11,510 bases of DNA from an uncultured Pseudomonadota bacterium (GTDB lineage: Bacteria > Myxococcota_A > Polyangia > HGW-17). The DNA lies in the NCBI GenBank assembly GCA_938004375.1, contig CALKWH010000134.1, forward strand, positions 1-11,510. Reading direction: 5' to 3'. A model generated the notes under the pieces. The model was given only the letters and a program-made list of their open reading frames with translations. It was not told where the DNA came from and made no database searches. Every line of letters starts with the position of its first letter. Positions within the stretch are counted from its first letter, which is position 1. The translations under genes were made by a program, and so were the position numbers. Shown here piece after piece: positions 6,106-11,510 of this stretch.

Positions 6106-6858
6106 ATGATTCACTGGTTGTCGGACACGGTCAAGGAATCCATCATCAAAATCGTGAAGGACGTCGACGAGCTGGCCGGCGCGGTCCTCGGGACCCTGCG
6201 CGACCGGGCCATCTCCACCATCCGCGACATCCGCAGCATCGCCGACGAGATGGGGCAGGCGACCTCCTCCATCGCGTCGAGCACCATCCACATGGTGCAC
6301 GAGCTCGGCGGGGACACGGTGGCCAAGGGCGCCGACCTCGTCGGCAGCAGCATCACCACCGCCCACGCCACGACCCAGGGCGCCCTCAAGGCGCTGGGCG
6401 CCACCGTGACTGGCGTGATCACCGGTCTCGAGGAGGTCAAGGCCGACCTCGATCGCGCCGTGGTCAGCATCATCCAGAGCGTGATCCGCAACACCGTGGC
6501 CATCGGCGGCGACGTCGCCGGCGCGGTGAACGAGACCGTCCGCAGCACGGTGGCCGGCCTCACCGGCACCGGCGTCGAGGTCACCCACGCCCTGGAGACC
6601 GCCATCTCCACCGCGATGAAGACCGCCTCCGAGGCGGGCGCCGACGTCGGAGAGGTGGCCGTGGGCGCGGTCAACGGGGCGCTCAAGGCCGTCGAGACGG
6701 TGGGAGGCAGCATGACCCGCACCCTCACGACCTCGGTCAACATGGCAATGGACACCGCAGCCGGGCTCGGCGGCGACACCACGGCCAAGGTGCGCGACGC
6801 GCTCATAGCTTCCGTGCACGGCGCCAAGGAGATCATCGACCGTCGCGGCGGGAAATGA
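6106..6858 (+). CDS. Hendecad-repeat amphipathic helical protein (11 x 22 residues), unknown
   Basis: A 250-aa protein with no named family that I recognise. Residues 2-243 divide without gaps into eleven 22-residue units starting at 2, 24, 46, 68, 90, 112, 134, 156, 178, 200 and 222. Column 16 is I, V, L or M in all eleven (V17, I39, I61, I83, I105, I127, V149, M171, L193, M215, V237). Column 12 is A, V, I or L in all eleven. Columns 4, 8, 19 and 22 are mostly aliphatic. From unit 4 on, units tend to open with G-G/A-D-V/T (G68, G134, G156, G178, G200, G222). The 4-4-4-3-3-4 spacing is that of paired 11-residue repeats, as in apolipoproteins, synuclein and perilipins. There is no Pro, Cys, Phe or Tyr, no signal peptide and a basic tail (DRRGGK). 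A long surface-lying helix or hendecad coiled coil is expected. It lies behind a sigma-54 promoter and 34 bp before the M20 gene. Confidence 0.9.
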   Translation: MIHWLSDTVKESIIKIVKDVDELAGAVLGTLRDRAISTIRDIRSIADEMGQATSSIASSTIHMVHELGGDTVAKGADLVGSSITTAHATTQGALKALGATVTGVITGLEEVKADLDRAVVSIIQSVIRNTVAIGGDVAGAVNETVRSTVAGLTGTGVEVTHALETAISTAMKTASEAGADVGEVAVGAVNGALKAVETVGGSMTRTLTTSVNMAMDTAAGLGGDTTAKVRDALIASVHGAKEIIDRRGGK

Positions 6859-6892
6859 CCGTTCCCTCGACCCCTCACACAGGAAAACAATC

Positions 6893-8263
6893 ATGATACC
6901 GTTCGACTATCTGCACGACTCCCGCCAGCGGCACCTCGATGACCTGCTGGCCTTTTTACGAATCCCCAGCATCAGCGCCCAAGCCGCCCACCGGCCCGAC
7001 ATCGAGCGCGCGGCCGACTTTCTCTGCGAGGAACTGAAGGGGCTGGGGCTCACGGTCGAGAAGATCACCGGCGAGGGCAACCCCCTGGTCTACGCCCAGA
7101 CCGAGCCCGACCCGGCGCGGCCGACGATCCTGATCTACGGGCACTACGACGTGCAGCCGGTGGACCCCGAGCATCTCTGGCACAGTCCGCCGTTCGAGCC
7201 GCTGGTGCGCGACGGCATCATCTATGCCCGCGGGGCCTCGGACGACAAGGGCCAGCTCTACGCCCACGTCAAGGCCGTCGAGGCCTTCGTGCGCACGGGG
7301 ACGGCGCTGCCGGTCAACGTCAAGTTCCTCATCGAGGGCGAGGAGGAGAAGGGCGGACACAGCGTGTACGAGTACACCGAGAAGCACCCGGAGAAGCTCG
7401 CCTGCGACGCCGTGCTCGTCTCGGACACCAGCCTGTACGACGAGAACACCCCCGCGATCACCTTCTCGCTGCGCGGAATGTGCTACACCGAAATCCTGGT
7501 CGAGGGGCCGGCCCAGGACCTACACTCCGGCAGCTTCGGCGGCACGGTGCGCAACCCCGGCAACGCCATCGCCGCCATCGTGGCGGGGCTCCACGACGAG
7601 CAGGGGCGCGTGCGCGTGCCCGGCTTCTACGACGACGTCGTCGAGCTGGACGCGGCGGGGCGCGCGGACCTCAACCGCCTCCCGTACGGCGAGACCGAAC
7701 TGGTGCGCGACACCGGCTCCCCTGGGGCTTTCGGCGAGGCGGGCTACTCCACCCTGGAGCGTATGTGGGTCCGTCCGACCTGCGACGTCAACGGCCTGTG
7801 GAGCGGCTACATCGGCGAGGGCGGCAAGACGATCATCCCGGCCAAGGCCGGGGCCAAGGTGAGCATGCGCCTGGTGCCCAACCAGGATCCCGAGAAGATC
7901 GCCCGCGCCTTCACCGAGTTCGTGACCGCGAACGCGCCCTCGGGCGTGAAGGTCGAGGTCCGCGTCCTGCACAACGCGAACCCGGTGCTGGTGCCGCGCG
8001 AGTCCGCCATGATGCAGGCCGGCCTGCGGGCGCTGGAGACGGGCTTCGGGAAGAAGGCGACCTTCATCGGCGAGGGCGGCTCGATCCCGATCACGGGCAC
8101 GTTCCAGTCCTGCCTGAAGGTCCCCGTGGTCATGCTCGGCTACGGCCTGCCCACCGACAACATCCATAGCCCCAACGAGAAGTTCCACCTGGACAACTAC
8201 TACAACGGCATCCGCACCACCGTCGCCTTCTTCGAGGAGGCTGCGGCGCTCTCGAAGAAGTAG
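6893..8263 (+). CDS. M20-family metallodipeptidase
   Basis: A cytosolic di-zinc peptidase of 456 aa, the usual length for the M20 dipeptidase group (CNDP2/PepV/DapE relatives), which hydrolyses dipeptides or short peptides. All metal and catalytic positions are present: H84 and D86 in GHYDVQP, the bridging D117 in ASDDKGQ, the catalytic E151 and metal E152 in IEGEEEKGG, D178 in SDTS, and H425 in DNIHSPNE. H211 in DLHSGSFGG is the histidine supplied across the dimer in this subgroup, so the lid domain is also there. No signal peptide is seen. AGGA at 6881-6884, 8 nt before the ATG, supports the start. The 34-bp gap to the repeat-protein gene suggests one transcript from the sigma-54 promoter. 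The exact substrate cannot be read from the sequence. It converges with the amidohydrolase gene. Confidence 0.95.
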   Translation: MIPFDYLHDSRQRHLDDLLAFLRIPSISAQAAHRPDIERAADFLCEELKGLGLTVEKITGEGNPLVYAQTEPDPARPTILIYGHYDVQPVDPEHLWHSPPFEPLVRDGIIYARGASDDKGQLYAHVKAVEAFVRTGTALPVNVKFLIEGEEEKGGHSVYEYTEKHPEKLACDAVLVSDTSLYDENTPAITFSLRGMCYTEILVEGPAQDLHSGSFGGTVRNPGNAIAAIVAGLHDEQGRVRVPGFYDDVVELDAAGRADLNRLPYGETELVRDTGSPGAFGEAGYSTLERMWVRPTCDVNGLWSGYIGEGGKTIIPAKAGAKVSMRLVPNQDPEKIARAFTEFVTANAPSGVKVEVRVLHNANPVLVPRESAMMQAGLRALETGFGKKATFIGEGGSIPITGTFQSCLKVPVVMLGYGLPTDNIHSPNEKFHLDNYYNGIRTTVAFFEEAAALSKK

Positions 8264-8266
8264 TCC

Positions 8267-8297
8267 GACAGGTCAGACAGGTCAGACAGGTCAGACA
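8267..8297. repeat. 9-bp tandem repeat, 3.4 copies
   Basis: GACAGGTCA occurs three times in perfect tandem (8267-8275, 8276-8284, 8285-8293), plus GACA (8294-8297). It occupies nearly all of the 37 bp between two convergent stop codons (8263 and 8301). It is not self-complementary as a hairpin, so it does not look like an ordinary bidirectional terminator, yet no other terminator is present between the two genes. Confidence 0.95.
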
Positions 8298-8300
8298 AAA

Positions 8301-10157
8301 TTACTGGCAGGTCCAGAGCTCGAGGAGCTCGTCTCCGCGACCGTATTGCTCGTCGGCAGGGTAACCGATGCCCTCGAGGATGTTGTACAACTGGGTGCGG
8401 ATGTCGGTGTAGGTCTCGTTGGTGCGGTTGGTGCCCGAGGGGGAGTCCTGGGCGCACAGGTACTTGGAGGCGCCGCAGGCGTCCAGGGTCTCGCAGTAGG
8501 CGTTGCGGGCGGTGGCCGCCTGCAGGTTCGAGTCGCCATAATAGCCGACGCCGTTGATGAGCACGAGGCGGACGTCGGTCGCCGTGGAGTCGATCAGCGC
8601 GTCATAGGGGTTCTGGCCCGAGCGCCCGAACACGGCGACGTCGGCGCGGTAGCCGGCCTCGAGCCGCCCCACGTGCTGCTGCAGACCGACGACCTCGGCG
8701 GCCATCCAGGTGGCCATCTCCCAGAGCTTCTGCGAGGTGAGCTCGGGGATGCCCTGCGAGACGCCGTAGTTACGGGCGAAGCGCAGCTCGGCGAGCATGT
8801 CGTCCTCGCCCGAGATCGTCCAGTCGGGGGCCACCGACACCATGATCCCGAGTTGGAGGATGCGCTGGATCGGCGCGGTGACGCCGTAGAGCACCAGGTT
8901 GCTGGACGGGGACCAAACGATCTTGGAGTTGGTGGAGAGGACCTCCAGCAGTTGGGCCTCGGTGAGCGGGATGCTGTGGATGAGCACCGACGTGCCGTTG
9001 TACAGCAGGGAGGTGCCCGCGTGGCGGTTGTCGCGGGGATCCCGGCCGGCGAAGGAGTCGAACTCCTCGGTGATGTAGTTGCCGCTGTAGCCCTCGGCCA
9101 TGTGCACGTGGAAGCGCGTGATGGGCTCCACCGCCCGGGTGAAGTACTCCATGTACGTCGCGGCCTGGAGGTTGTCGATGTCGCGCACCGAGGCGATGGT
9201 GCCGGTCATGTGGTCGTATCCGCAGTTGTGGTAGCCGTCGGCGTTGCGCACGCCCCAGTTGATGCACGACCCCGACGCCGAGGGTTGCCCCTGCAGGGTG
9301 GTCGTGCCGTGGGCCATGCAGCGCAGTTCGGCCCACTTGGAGCCGGGGCAGAAGTGGGTGTTGGCGCTGCGGTGCTTGCTGTAGGGGAGGATGAACTCCT
9401 CGTACTGCGGGTTCTCCGCCCACTGGTAGCGGTTGCCGAACAGTTGCGGCGGGTCGGGGACCCACTCTGGGAAGAAGTTGTAGCTCTGGTGGTTGTGCGC
9501 GTCGATGAGGCCGGCCGAGATGATCCCGTTGGTCTCGATCACGGTGGCCGTCGAGGCCCCGGTCTCGCCGGCGCAGGAGGCCGCCACGCAGGTGATGTAC
9601 TCGTTGATCACCAGCACCTCGCCCGGGGAGAGCACGCCGCCGGGGGTGAGCACGGTGCCCCTGAGCAGCAGCCCGCCCGTCCCGGTGGAGACGACCTGGG
9701 CGGGGGCCGTGGGAGTCGAGCCCTGGCCGGCGGTGCAGGCGTAGGTGAGGATCTGGGTGCAGCCCGCCGAGCAACCCAGGGTGCCGCCGTCGAAACCCAG
9801 GCTCTGGCAGGTGGCGCCGCCGAAGTCCTGGCCGTCGCAGGCCTCAGGGGCCTCAAGGACGCCGTCGCCGCAGACGGGGTTCTGGTTGTTGGCGTCGCCG
9901 TCGGCGTCTTCCAAATCTTCGACCACGTCGACCACGTCGATGACGTCGTTGCCGGTGTTGTTCGTGTTGTTCGAGTTGTTCACGTTGTTGGTGGAGACGT
10001 TCCTGCAGATGCCCTGGACGCAGGTCCAGGGGGCGTCGCAGGTGTTGTCCGGGTAGCAGTCGTAGCCGAGCTTGCCCTGGTTCTTCGAGGAGCCTCCATT
10101 ATCGCAGGCGGTGGTGAGCAGGAACAGCGCGATCATGGAAAAATAATGTCTGTTCAT
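8301..10157 (-). CDS. Secreted lipoprotein amidohydrolase (TRZ/ATZ/cytosine-deaminase-like)
   Basis: A 618-aa predicted lipoprotein enzyme. It has a signal peptide with lipobox L14-T15-T16-A17-C18 and Asp at +2 (inner-membrane retention under the E. coli rule, uncertain here). A small Cys pattern (C34-C40-C46-C51) comes next, then an Asn-rich linker (57-70) and acidic spacer (71-92), then a CGDGVLEAPEACDG...C Cys-rich module (96-141). The amidohydrolase domain (~160-545) has H221-x-H223 (GLIDAHNH), GTTT (284-287), H350-V-H352-M-A-E355, H394 (LIHS), WSPSSN (415-420) and D445 (VAPDW). These are the expected metal and catalytic positions of the family, and GRLEAGYRADVAVF (497-510) is its usual C-terminal strand. 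It likely deaminates or hydrolyses a small C-N compound outside the cytoplasm. GGGAG lies 7 nt before the ATG. The substrate is unknown. Confidence 0.91.
   Translation of the reverse strand: MNRHYFSMIALFLLTTACDNGGSSKNQGKLGYDCYPDNTCDAPWTCVQGICRNVSTNNVNNSNNTNNTGNDVIDVVDVVEDLEDADGDANNQNPVCGDGVLEAPEACDGQDFGGATCQSLGFDGGTLGCSAGCTQILTYACTAGQGSTPTAPAQVVSTGTGGLLLRGTVLTPGGVLSPGEVLVINEYITCVAASCAGETGASTATVIETNGIISAGLIDAHNHQSYNFFPEWVPDPPQLFGNRYQWAENPQYEEFILPYSKHRSANTHFCPGSKWAELRCMAHGTTTLQGQPSASGSCINWGVRNADGYHNCGYDHMTGTIASVRDIDNLQAATYMEYFTRAVEPITRFHVHMAEGYSGNYITEEFDSFAGRDPRDNRHAGTSLLYNGTSVLIHSIPLTEAQLLEVLSTNSKIVWSPSSNLVLYGVTAPIQRILQLGIMVSVAPDWTISGEDDMLAELRFARNYGVSQGIPELTSQKLWEMATWMAAEVVGLQQHVGRLEAGYRADVAVFGRSGQNPYDALIDSTATDVRLVLINGVGYYGDSNLQAATARNAYCETLDACGASKYLCAQDSPSGTNRTNETYTDIRTQLYNILEGIGYPADEQYGRGDELLELWTCQ
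9946..9998 (-). repeat. Asn-codon-rich linker (AAC/GTT microsatellite-like)
   Basis: The minus strand reads mainly AAC codons broken by Thr, Ser, Val and Gly codons, giving NN pairs separated by one residue (STNNVNNSNNTNNTGND). It separates the lipid anchor from the catalytic part. The near-repetitive DNA is likely to vary in length between strains. This NNxNN linker style is one reason for suspecting Bradymonadota or Myxococcota. Confidence 0.7.
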
Positions 10158-10186
10158 GGTGTACTCCCGGCGTTTCGGCCACCGGA

Positions 10187-10195
10187 AGTGTAGCA
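10187..10195 (-). promoter_or_regulatory. Extended -10 promoter of the amidohydrolase gene
   Basis: On the minus strand, TGCTACACT (TGN plus the -10 hexamer TACACT at 10192-10187) lies 29 nt before the ATG at 10157. No good -35 is seen, as is usual for extended -10 promoters. The surrounding 12-mer TTCTGCTACACT is repeated exactly in front of the MFS gene on the other strand. Confidence 0.5.
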
Positions 10196-10268
10196 GAAAG
10201 GGGCCACGTTCGCCCGCGGAAAAGTTGCCGCCCTTCTTTGCTGAGGGTATTTGTGGGGATGGCAGAGA

Positions 10269-10928
10269 TTAGAGATTTCCGCGATCGGGCCAGGAATCCA
10301 CGACCAACGCGGGGACGCCCAGGGCGAGGACGTGGTCGGGGAGGTCGGTGACCACGGCGGCGCCGGCGCCCACCATGGTGCTCTGTCCGATGCGCCGTCC
10401 CTCGAGCACGGTGGCATTGGCTCCCACCCAGGTATGTTCACCGAGGACGACATTCTGGCACACGACGGCGCCGGTGGCGACGTGGCTGAAGGGCCCGAGC
10501 TCGGCGTCCTGGTCCACCACCGCCCGGGTGTGCACGATCGCGTTTTCTCCGATGACCGCACCCGGACCCACGATGGCCCCAGCGCCGACGACGCAGCCGG
10601 CGCCCAGTCGGGCCGAGGGGGACACCACCGCCGTGGGGTGCACCGCCGAGAGCAGCGGCACGCAGGCTGCCTTGAACAGCGTGGCCACCCGGCTGCGGGC
10701 GAGGCTGGCGGCCACCGCGATGACGCCGGCCTCGAAGTTGAACTCGCCCGTGGAGAGCAGCAGTTCGGTGCCCAGGATGGGCCGCGACAGGAACCGGTCG
10801 TTGCGTCTGAGGGGATCCGGATCGAGGAAGCCGGCCACCGGGATCTCACGCAGTCCCAGGATCTCCAGCACCGTCTTGGCATGATCGGTGGTGCCGTAGA
10901 TCACCACCGAGGGATATTCGCGGGACAT
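10269..10928 (-). CDS. NeuD/PglD-family sugar O/N-acyltransferase, catalytic His replaced
   Basis: A 219-aa protein of the sialic acid O-acetyltransferase NeuD/PglD group, which moves an acetyl group from acetyl-CoA to an amino or hydroxy sugar for surface glycans. The N-terminal Rossmann-like part has VVIYGTTDHAKTVLEIL (8-24, for the usual GAGGHAKVV) and FLDPDP (34-39). From about residue 97 it is a left-handed beta-helix of hexapeptide repeats (GAGCVVGAGAIVGPGAVIGENAI), closing with VGAGAAVVTDLPDHVLALGVPA. In PglD the catalytic base is the His of an E-H-x-C segment; here that segment reads D139-Q140-D141-A142, while the second His (H149 in PFSHV) is kept. Activity may therefore be altered or lost. 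The ATG at 10928 is chosen because GGAGG (10938-10934) is 5 nt away. A GTG two codons upstream overlaps that ribosome site and cannot be the start. No glycan cluster surrounds it. Confidence 0.91.
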   Translation of the reverse strand: MSREYPSVVIYGTTDHAKTVLEILGLREIPVAGFLDPDPLRRNDRFLSRPILGTELLLSTGEFNFEAGVIAVAASLARSRVATLFKAACVPLLSAVHPTAVVSPSARLGAGCVVGAGAIVGPGAVIGENAIVHTRAVVDQDAELGPFSHVATGAVVCQNVVLGEHTWVGANATVLEGRRIGQSTMVGAGAAVVTDLPDHVLALGVPALVVDSWPDRGNL

Positions 10929-10933
10929 GCCCA

Positions 10934-10938
10934 CCTCC
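10934..10938 (-). promoter_or_regulatory. Ribosome binding site deciding the acyltransferase start
   Basis: GGAGG on the minus strand is 5 nt before the ATG at 10928. The alternative GTG (10934-10932) shares a base with it, so it is excluded. Confidence 0.7.
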
Positions 10939-10949
10939 GAAGACCGCCA

Positions 10950-10977
10950 GTCTTACACCATTCCCGGCGGGTGACAA
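10950..10977 (-). promoter_or_regulatory. Possible promoter of the acyltransferase gene
   Basis: On the minus strand, TTGTCA (10977-10972, one mismatch to TTGACA) is followed after 16 nt by TAAGAC (10955-10950), a moderate -10. The start of transcription would be near 10943, giving a leader of about 15 nt. This is plausible but unproven. Confidence 0.35.
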
Positions 10978-11074
10978 CGTCTAACCGAAAGGATGGCAGG
11001 GCAATCGCAAGAAGTTCTGGTTGACTTCACGATTCACCTGCAGGGAAGAGGAACCTACCAACTAAATACGAAAA

Positions 11075-11100
11075 TTCGATTTCGATTTCGATTTCGATTT
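11075..11100. repeat. TTCGAT hexamer tandem repeat, 4.3 copies
   Basis: Four perfect TTCGAT units (11075-11098) plus TT. It is an AT-rich simple repeat in a GC-rich background, just upstream of the hairpin cluster. It is probably prone to slippage. Confidence 0.93.
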
Positions 11101-11134
11101 GGACTTGAGAATGGATCGGGCTACCAGGGGCCCG

Positions 11135-11199
11135 GCGACCGGCGGACCGGTCGCTATGGAATCGCAACGCGATTCCGCTTAGCGACCGACTTCGGTCGC
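11135..11199. repeat. Cluster of three hairpins with an alternative long fold
   Basis: Hairpin 1: GCGACCGG/CCGGTCGC (11135-11142, 11147-11154, 4-nt loop). Hairpin 2: GGAATCGC/GCGATTCC (11158-11165, 11169-11176, AAC loop). Hairpin 3: GCGACCGA/TCGGTCGC (11182-11189, 11192-11199). The right arm of hairpin 1 can instead pair with the left arm of hairpin 3 (CGGTCGCTA 11148-11156 with TAGCGACCG 11180-11188), enclosing hairpin 2 in one long stem. The folds are mutually exclusive. The cluster lies between divergent genes, where no terminator is needed, and so resembles a REP/MITE-like element or a cruciform or regulatory structure. Confidence 0.8.
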
Positions 11200-11239
11200 C
11201 ACGGCAGCGTCACCGTCACCGATTTTATTGCTCACTGTT

Positions 11240-11245
11240 TATAAT
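11240..11245 (+). promoter_or_regulatory. Candidate -10 box TATAAT upstream of the MFS gene
   Basis: A perfect TATAAT hexamer in a local AT-rich patch (GTTTATAATG). No clear -35 lies 16-18 nt upstream. If used, the leader to the ATG at 11329 would be about 77 nt. The second candidate, TACACT at 11299-11304, is closer to the gene. Confidence 0.35.
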
Positions 11246-11295
11246 GCGCTGGCCCTGGGCAGAACTGCCGGAAACTGTCGCGTCGGCGCCCGTTC

Positions 11296-11304
11296 TGCTA
11301 CACT
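11296..11304 (+). promoter_or_regulatory. Extended -10 promoter of the MFS gene
   Basis: TGCTACACT (TGN plus TACACT), 24 nt before the ATG at 11329. It lies in the same 12-mer (TTCTGCTACACT) that precedes the amidohydrolase gene, at a similar distance. Confidence 0.48.
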
Positions 11305-11328
11305 GCCGCCCCGGAGGGGATGTCCAGA

Positions 11329-11465
11329 ATGTCCGAAGCCCACATCCGACCGTTCGCCATGCTCTCGCCACGCAAGACCGTGCTGTTCACCGCGCTGTAC
11401 CTGGTGCAGGGTCTGCCGTTCGGCTTCTTCCTGTTCACCTATCCGCTGATCCTGCGGGCCCAGGG
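11329..11465 (+). CDS. MFS transporter (AmpG/PAT-like), N-terminal fragment
   Basis: Only the first 45 codons are present; the gene runs into adapter at 11466. The protein starts MSEAHIRPFAMLSPRKTVLF and then enters the first membrane helix with TALYLVQGLPFGFFLFTYPL followed by ILRAQ. The LYxxQGLPxGF pattern at the end of helix 1 is typical of the AmpG and peptide/acetyl-CoA transporter branch of the major facilitator superfamily. The ATG at 11329 is preferred over the in-frame ATG at 11320 because GGAGGGG (11313-11319) directly abuts the latter but is 9 nt from the former. The substrate cannot be predicted from this fragment. It is transcribed divergently from the acyltransferase. Confidence 0.8.
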
Positions 11466-11510
11466 AGATCGGAAGAGCACACGTCTGAACTCCAGTCACC
11501 GAATACGATC
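11466..11510. other. Illumina TruSeq-type adapter (artefact)
   Basis: It starts with the universal AGATCGGAAGAGC, continues as the index-read adapter and ends with the 8-base index CGAATACG plus ATC. It is the exact reverse complement of positions 2-46, so the contig appears to have 45-bp terminal inverted repeats. These are a library artefact, not a linear-element terminus. Confidence 0.98.

Larger units (their letters stand above)
10929..11328. other. 400-bp divergent spacer between acyltransferase and MFS genes
   Basis: It contains promoters for both flanking genes, a TTCGAT hexamer tandem repeat (11075-11100) and a cluster of hairpin-forming inverted repeats (11135-11199). An open frame at 10993-11244 reads through the repeat and hairpins as RFRFRFRF and similar, with no ribosome site or family similarity that I can see, so I do not call a gene. 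No tRNA or rRNA is visible. Confidence 0.7.

Noticed and set aside
8267..8297. CRISPR-like array
   Set aside because: Direct 9-bp repeats without spacers; no cas genes. It is a simple tandem repeat.
8346..10193. Long plus-strand open frame opposite the amidohydrolase
   Set aside because: The translation is a low-complexity run of V, G, A, H and D typical of an antisense frame. The minus strand encodes a lipoprotein with a full amidohydrolase metal site.
10993..11244. Possible 83-aa gene in the divergent spacer
   Set aside because: It is made by reading through the TTCGAT array (RFRFRFRF) and the hairpin cluster. No ribosome site precedes it and the composition is not protein-like.
2..11510. 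45-bp terminal inverted repeats of a linear plasmid, phage or transposon
   Set aside because: Both copies are sequencing adapter with a matching sample index; no transposase or terminal protein gene is present.

Overview
This is one GC-rich, densely coding bacterial contig. It is almost certainly an assembled metagenomic or draft-genome piece, because both ends are untrimmed Illumina adapter (1-46 and 11466-11510); the biological sequence is 47-11465. The organism looks like a member of the former Deltaproteobacteria, most like Myxococcota or Bradymonadota. The evidence is three large secreted lipoproteins, Cys-rich motifs of the CxxDxDC and CGDG...ACDG types, an asparagine-rich NNxNN linker, a convincing sigma-54 promoter and a GlyS beta chain. 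The phylum call is inference from protein style, not from a marker phylogeny.

Layout. 47-4644 (+) is a tightly packed run: the 3' end of glyS; a 103-aa two-helix membrane protein overlapping it by ATGA; and two lipoproteins (441 and 839 aa) with YVTN/beta-propeller-like repeats. After 84 bp comes a lone export-gate protein of the FlhB/SctU family (4729-5754), with an NPEH variant of the NPTH autocleavage motif. A 351-bp non-coding leader (5755-6105) carries a near-consensus -24/-12 promoter and a 19-bp inverted repeat. It leads to a 250-aa protein that is, end to end, eleven gapless 22-residue (hendecad-pair) repeats. An M20 dipeptidase follows 34 bp later.

The M20 gene converges on a minus-strand lipoprotein amidohydrolase. 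The 37-bp gap between them is almost entirely a 9-bp tandem repeat. Further along the minus strand is a NeuD/PglD-type acyltransferase whose catalytic-base histidine position reads Gln. A 400-bp divergent spacer with a hexamer tandem repeat and three nested or alternative hairpins separates it from the first 45 codons of an MFS (AmpG/PAT-like) transporter, cut by the contig end.

How the genes work together. No complete pathway is visible. The lipoproteins, the 103-aa membrane protein, the gate protein and the secreted amidohydrolase all point to envelope functions. The most unusual item is the sigma-54-preceded hendecad-repeat protein, a predicted long amphipathic helix that may bind membrane, a lipid body or a polymer. 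It could be co-transcribed with the M20 peptidase.
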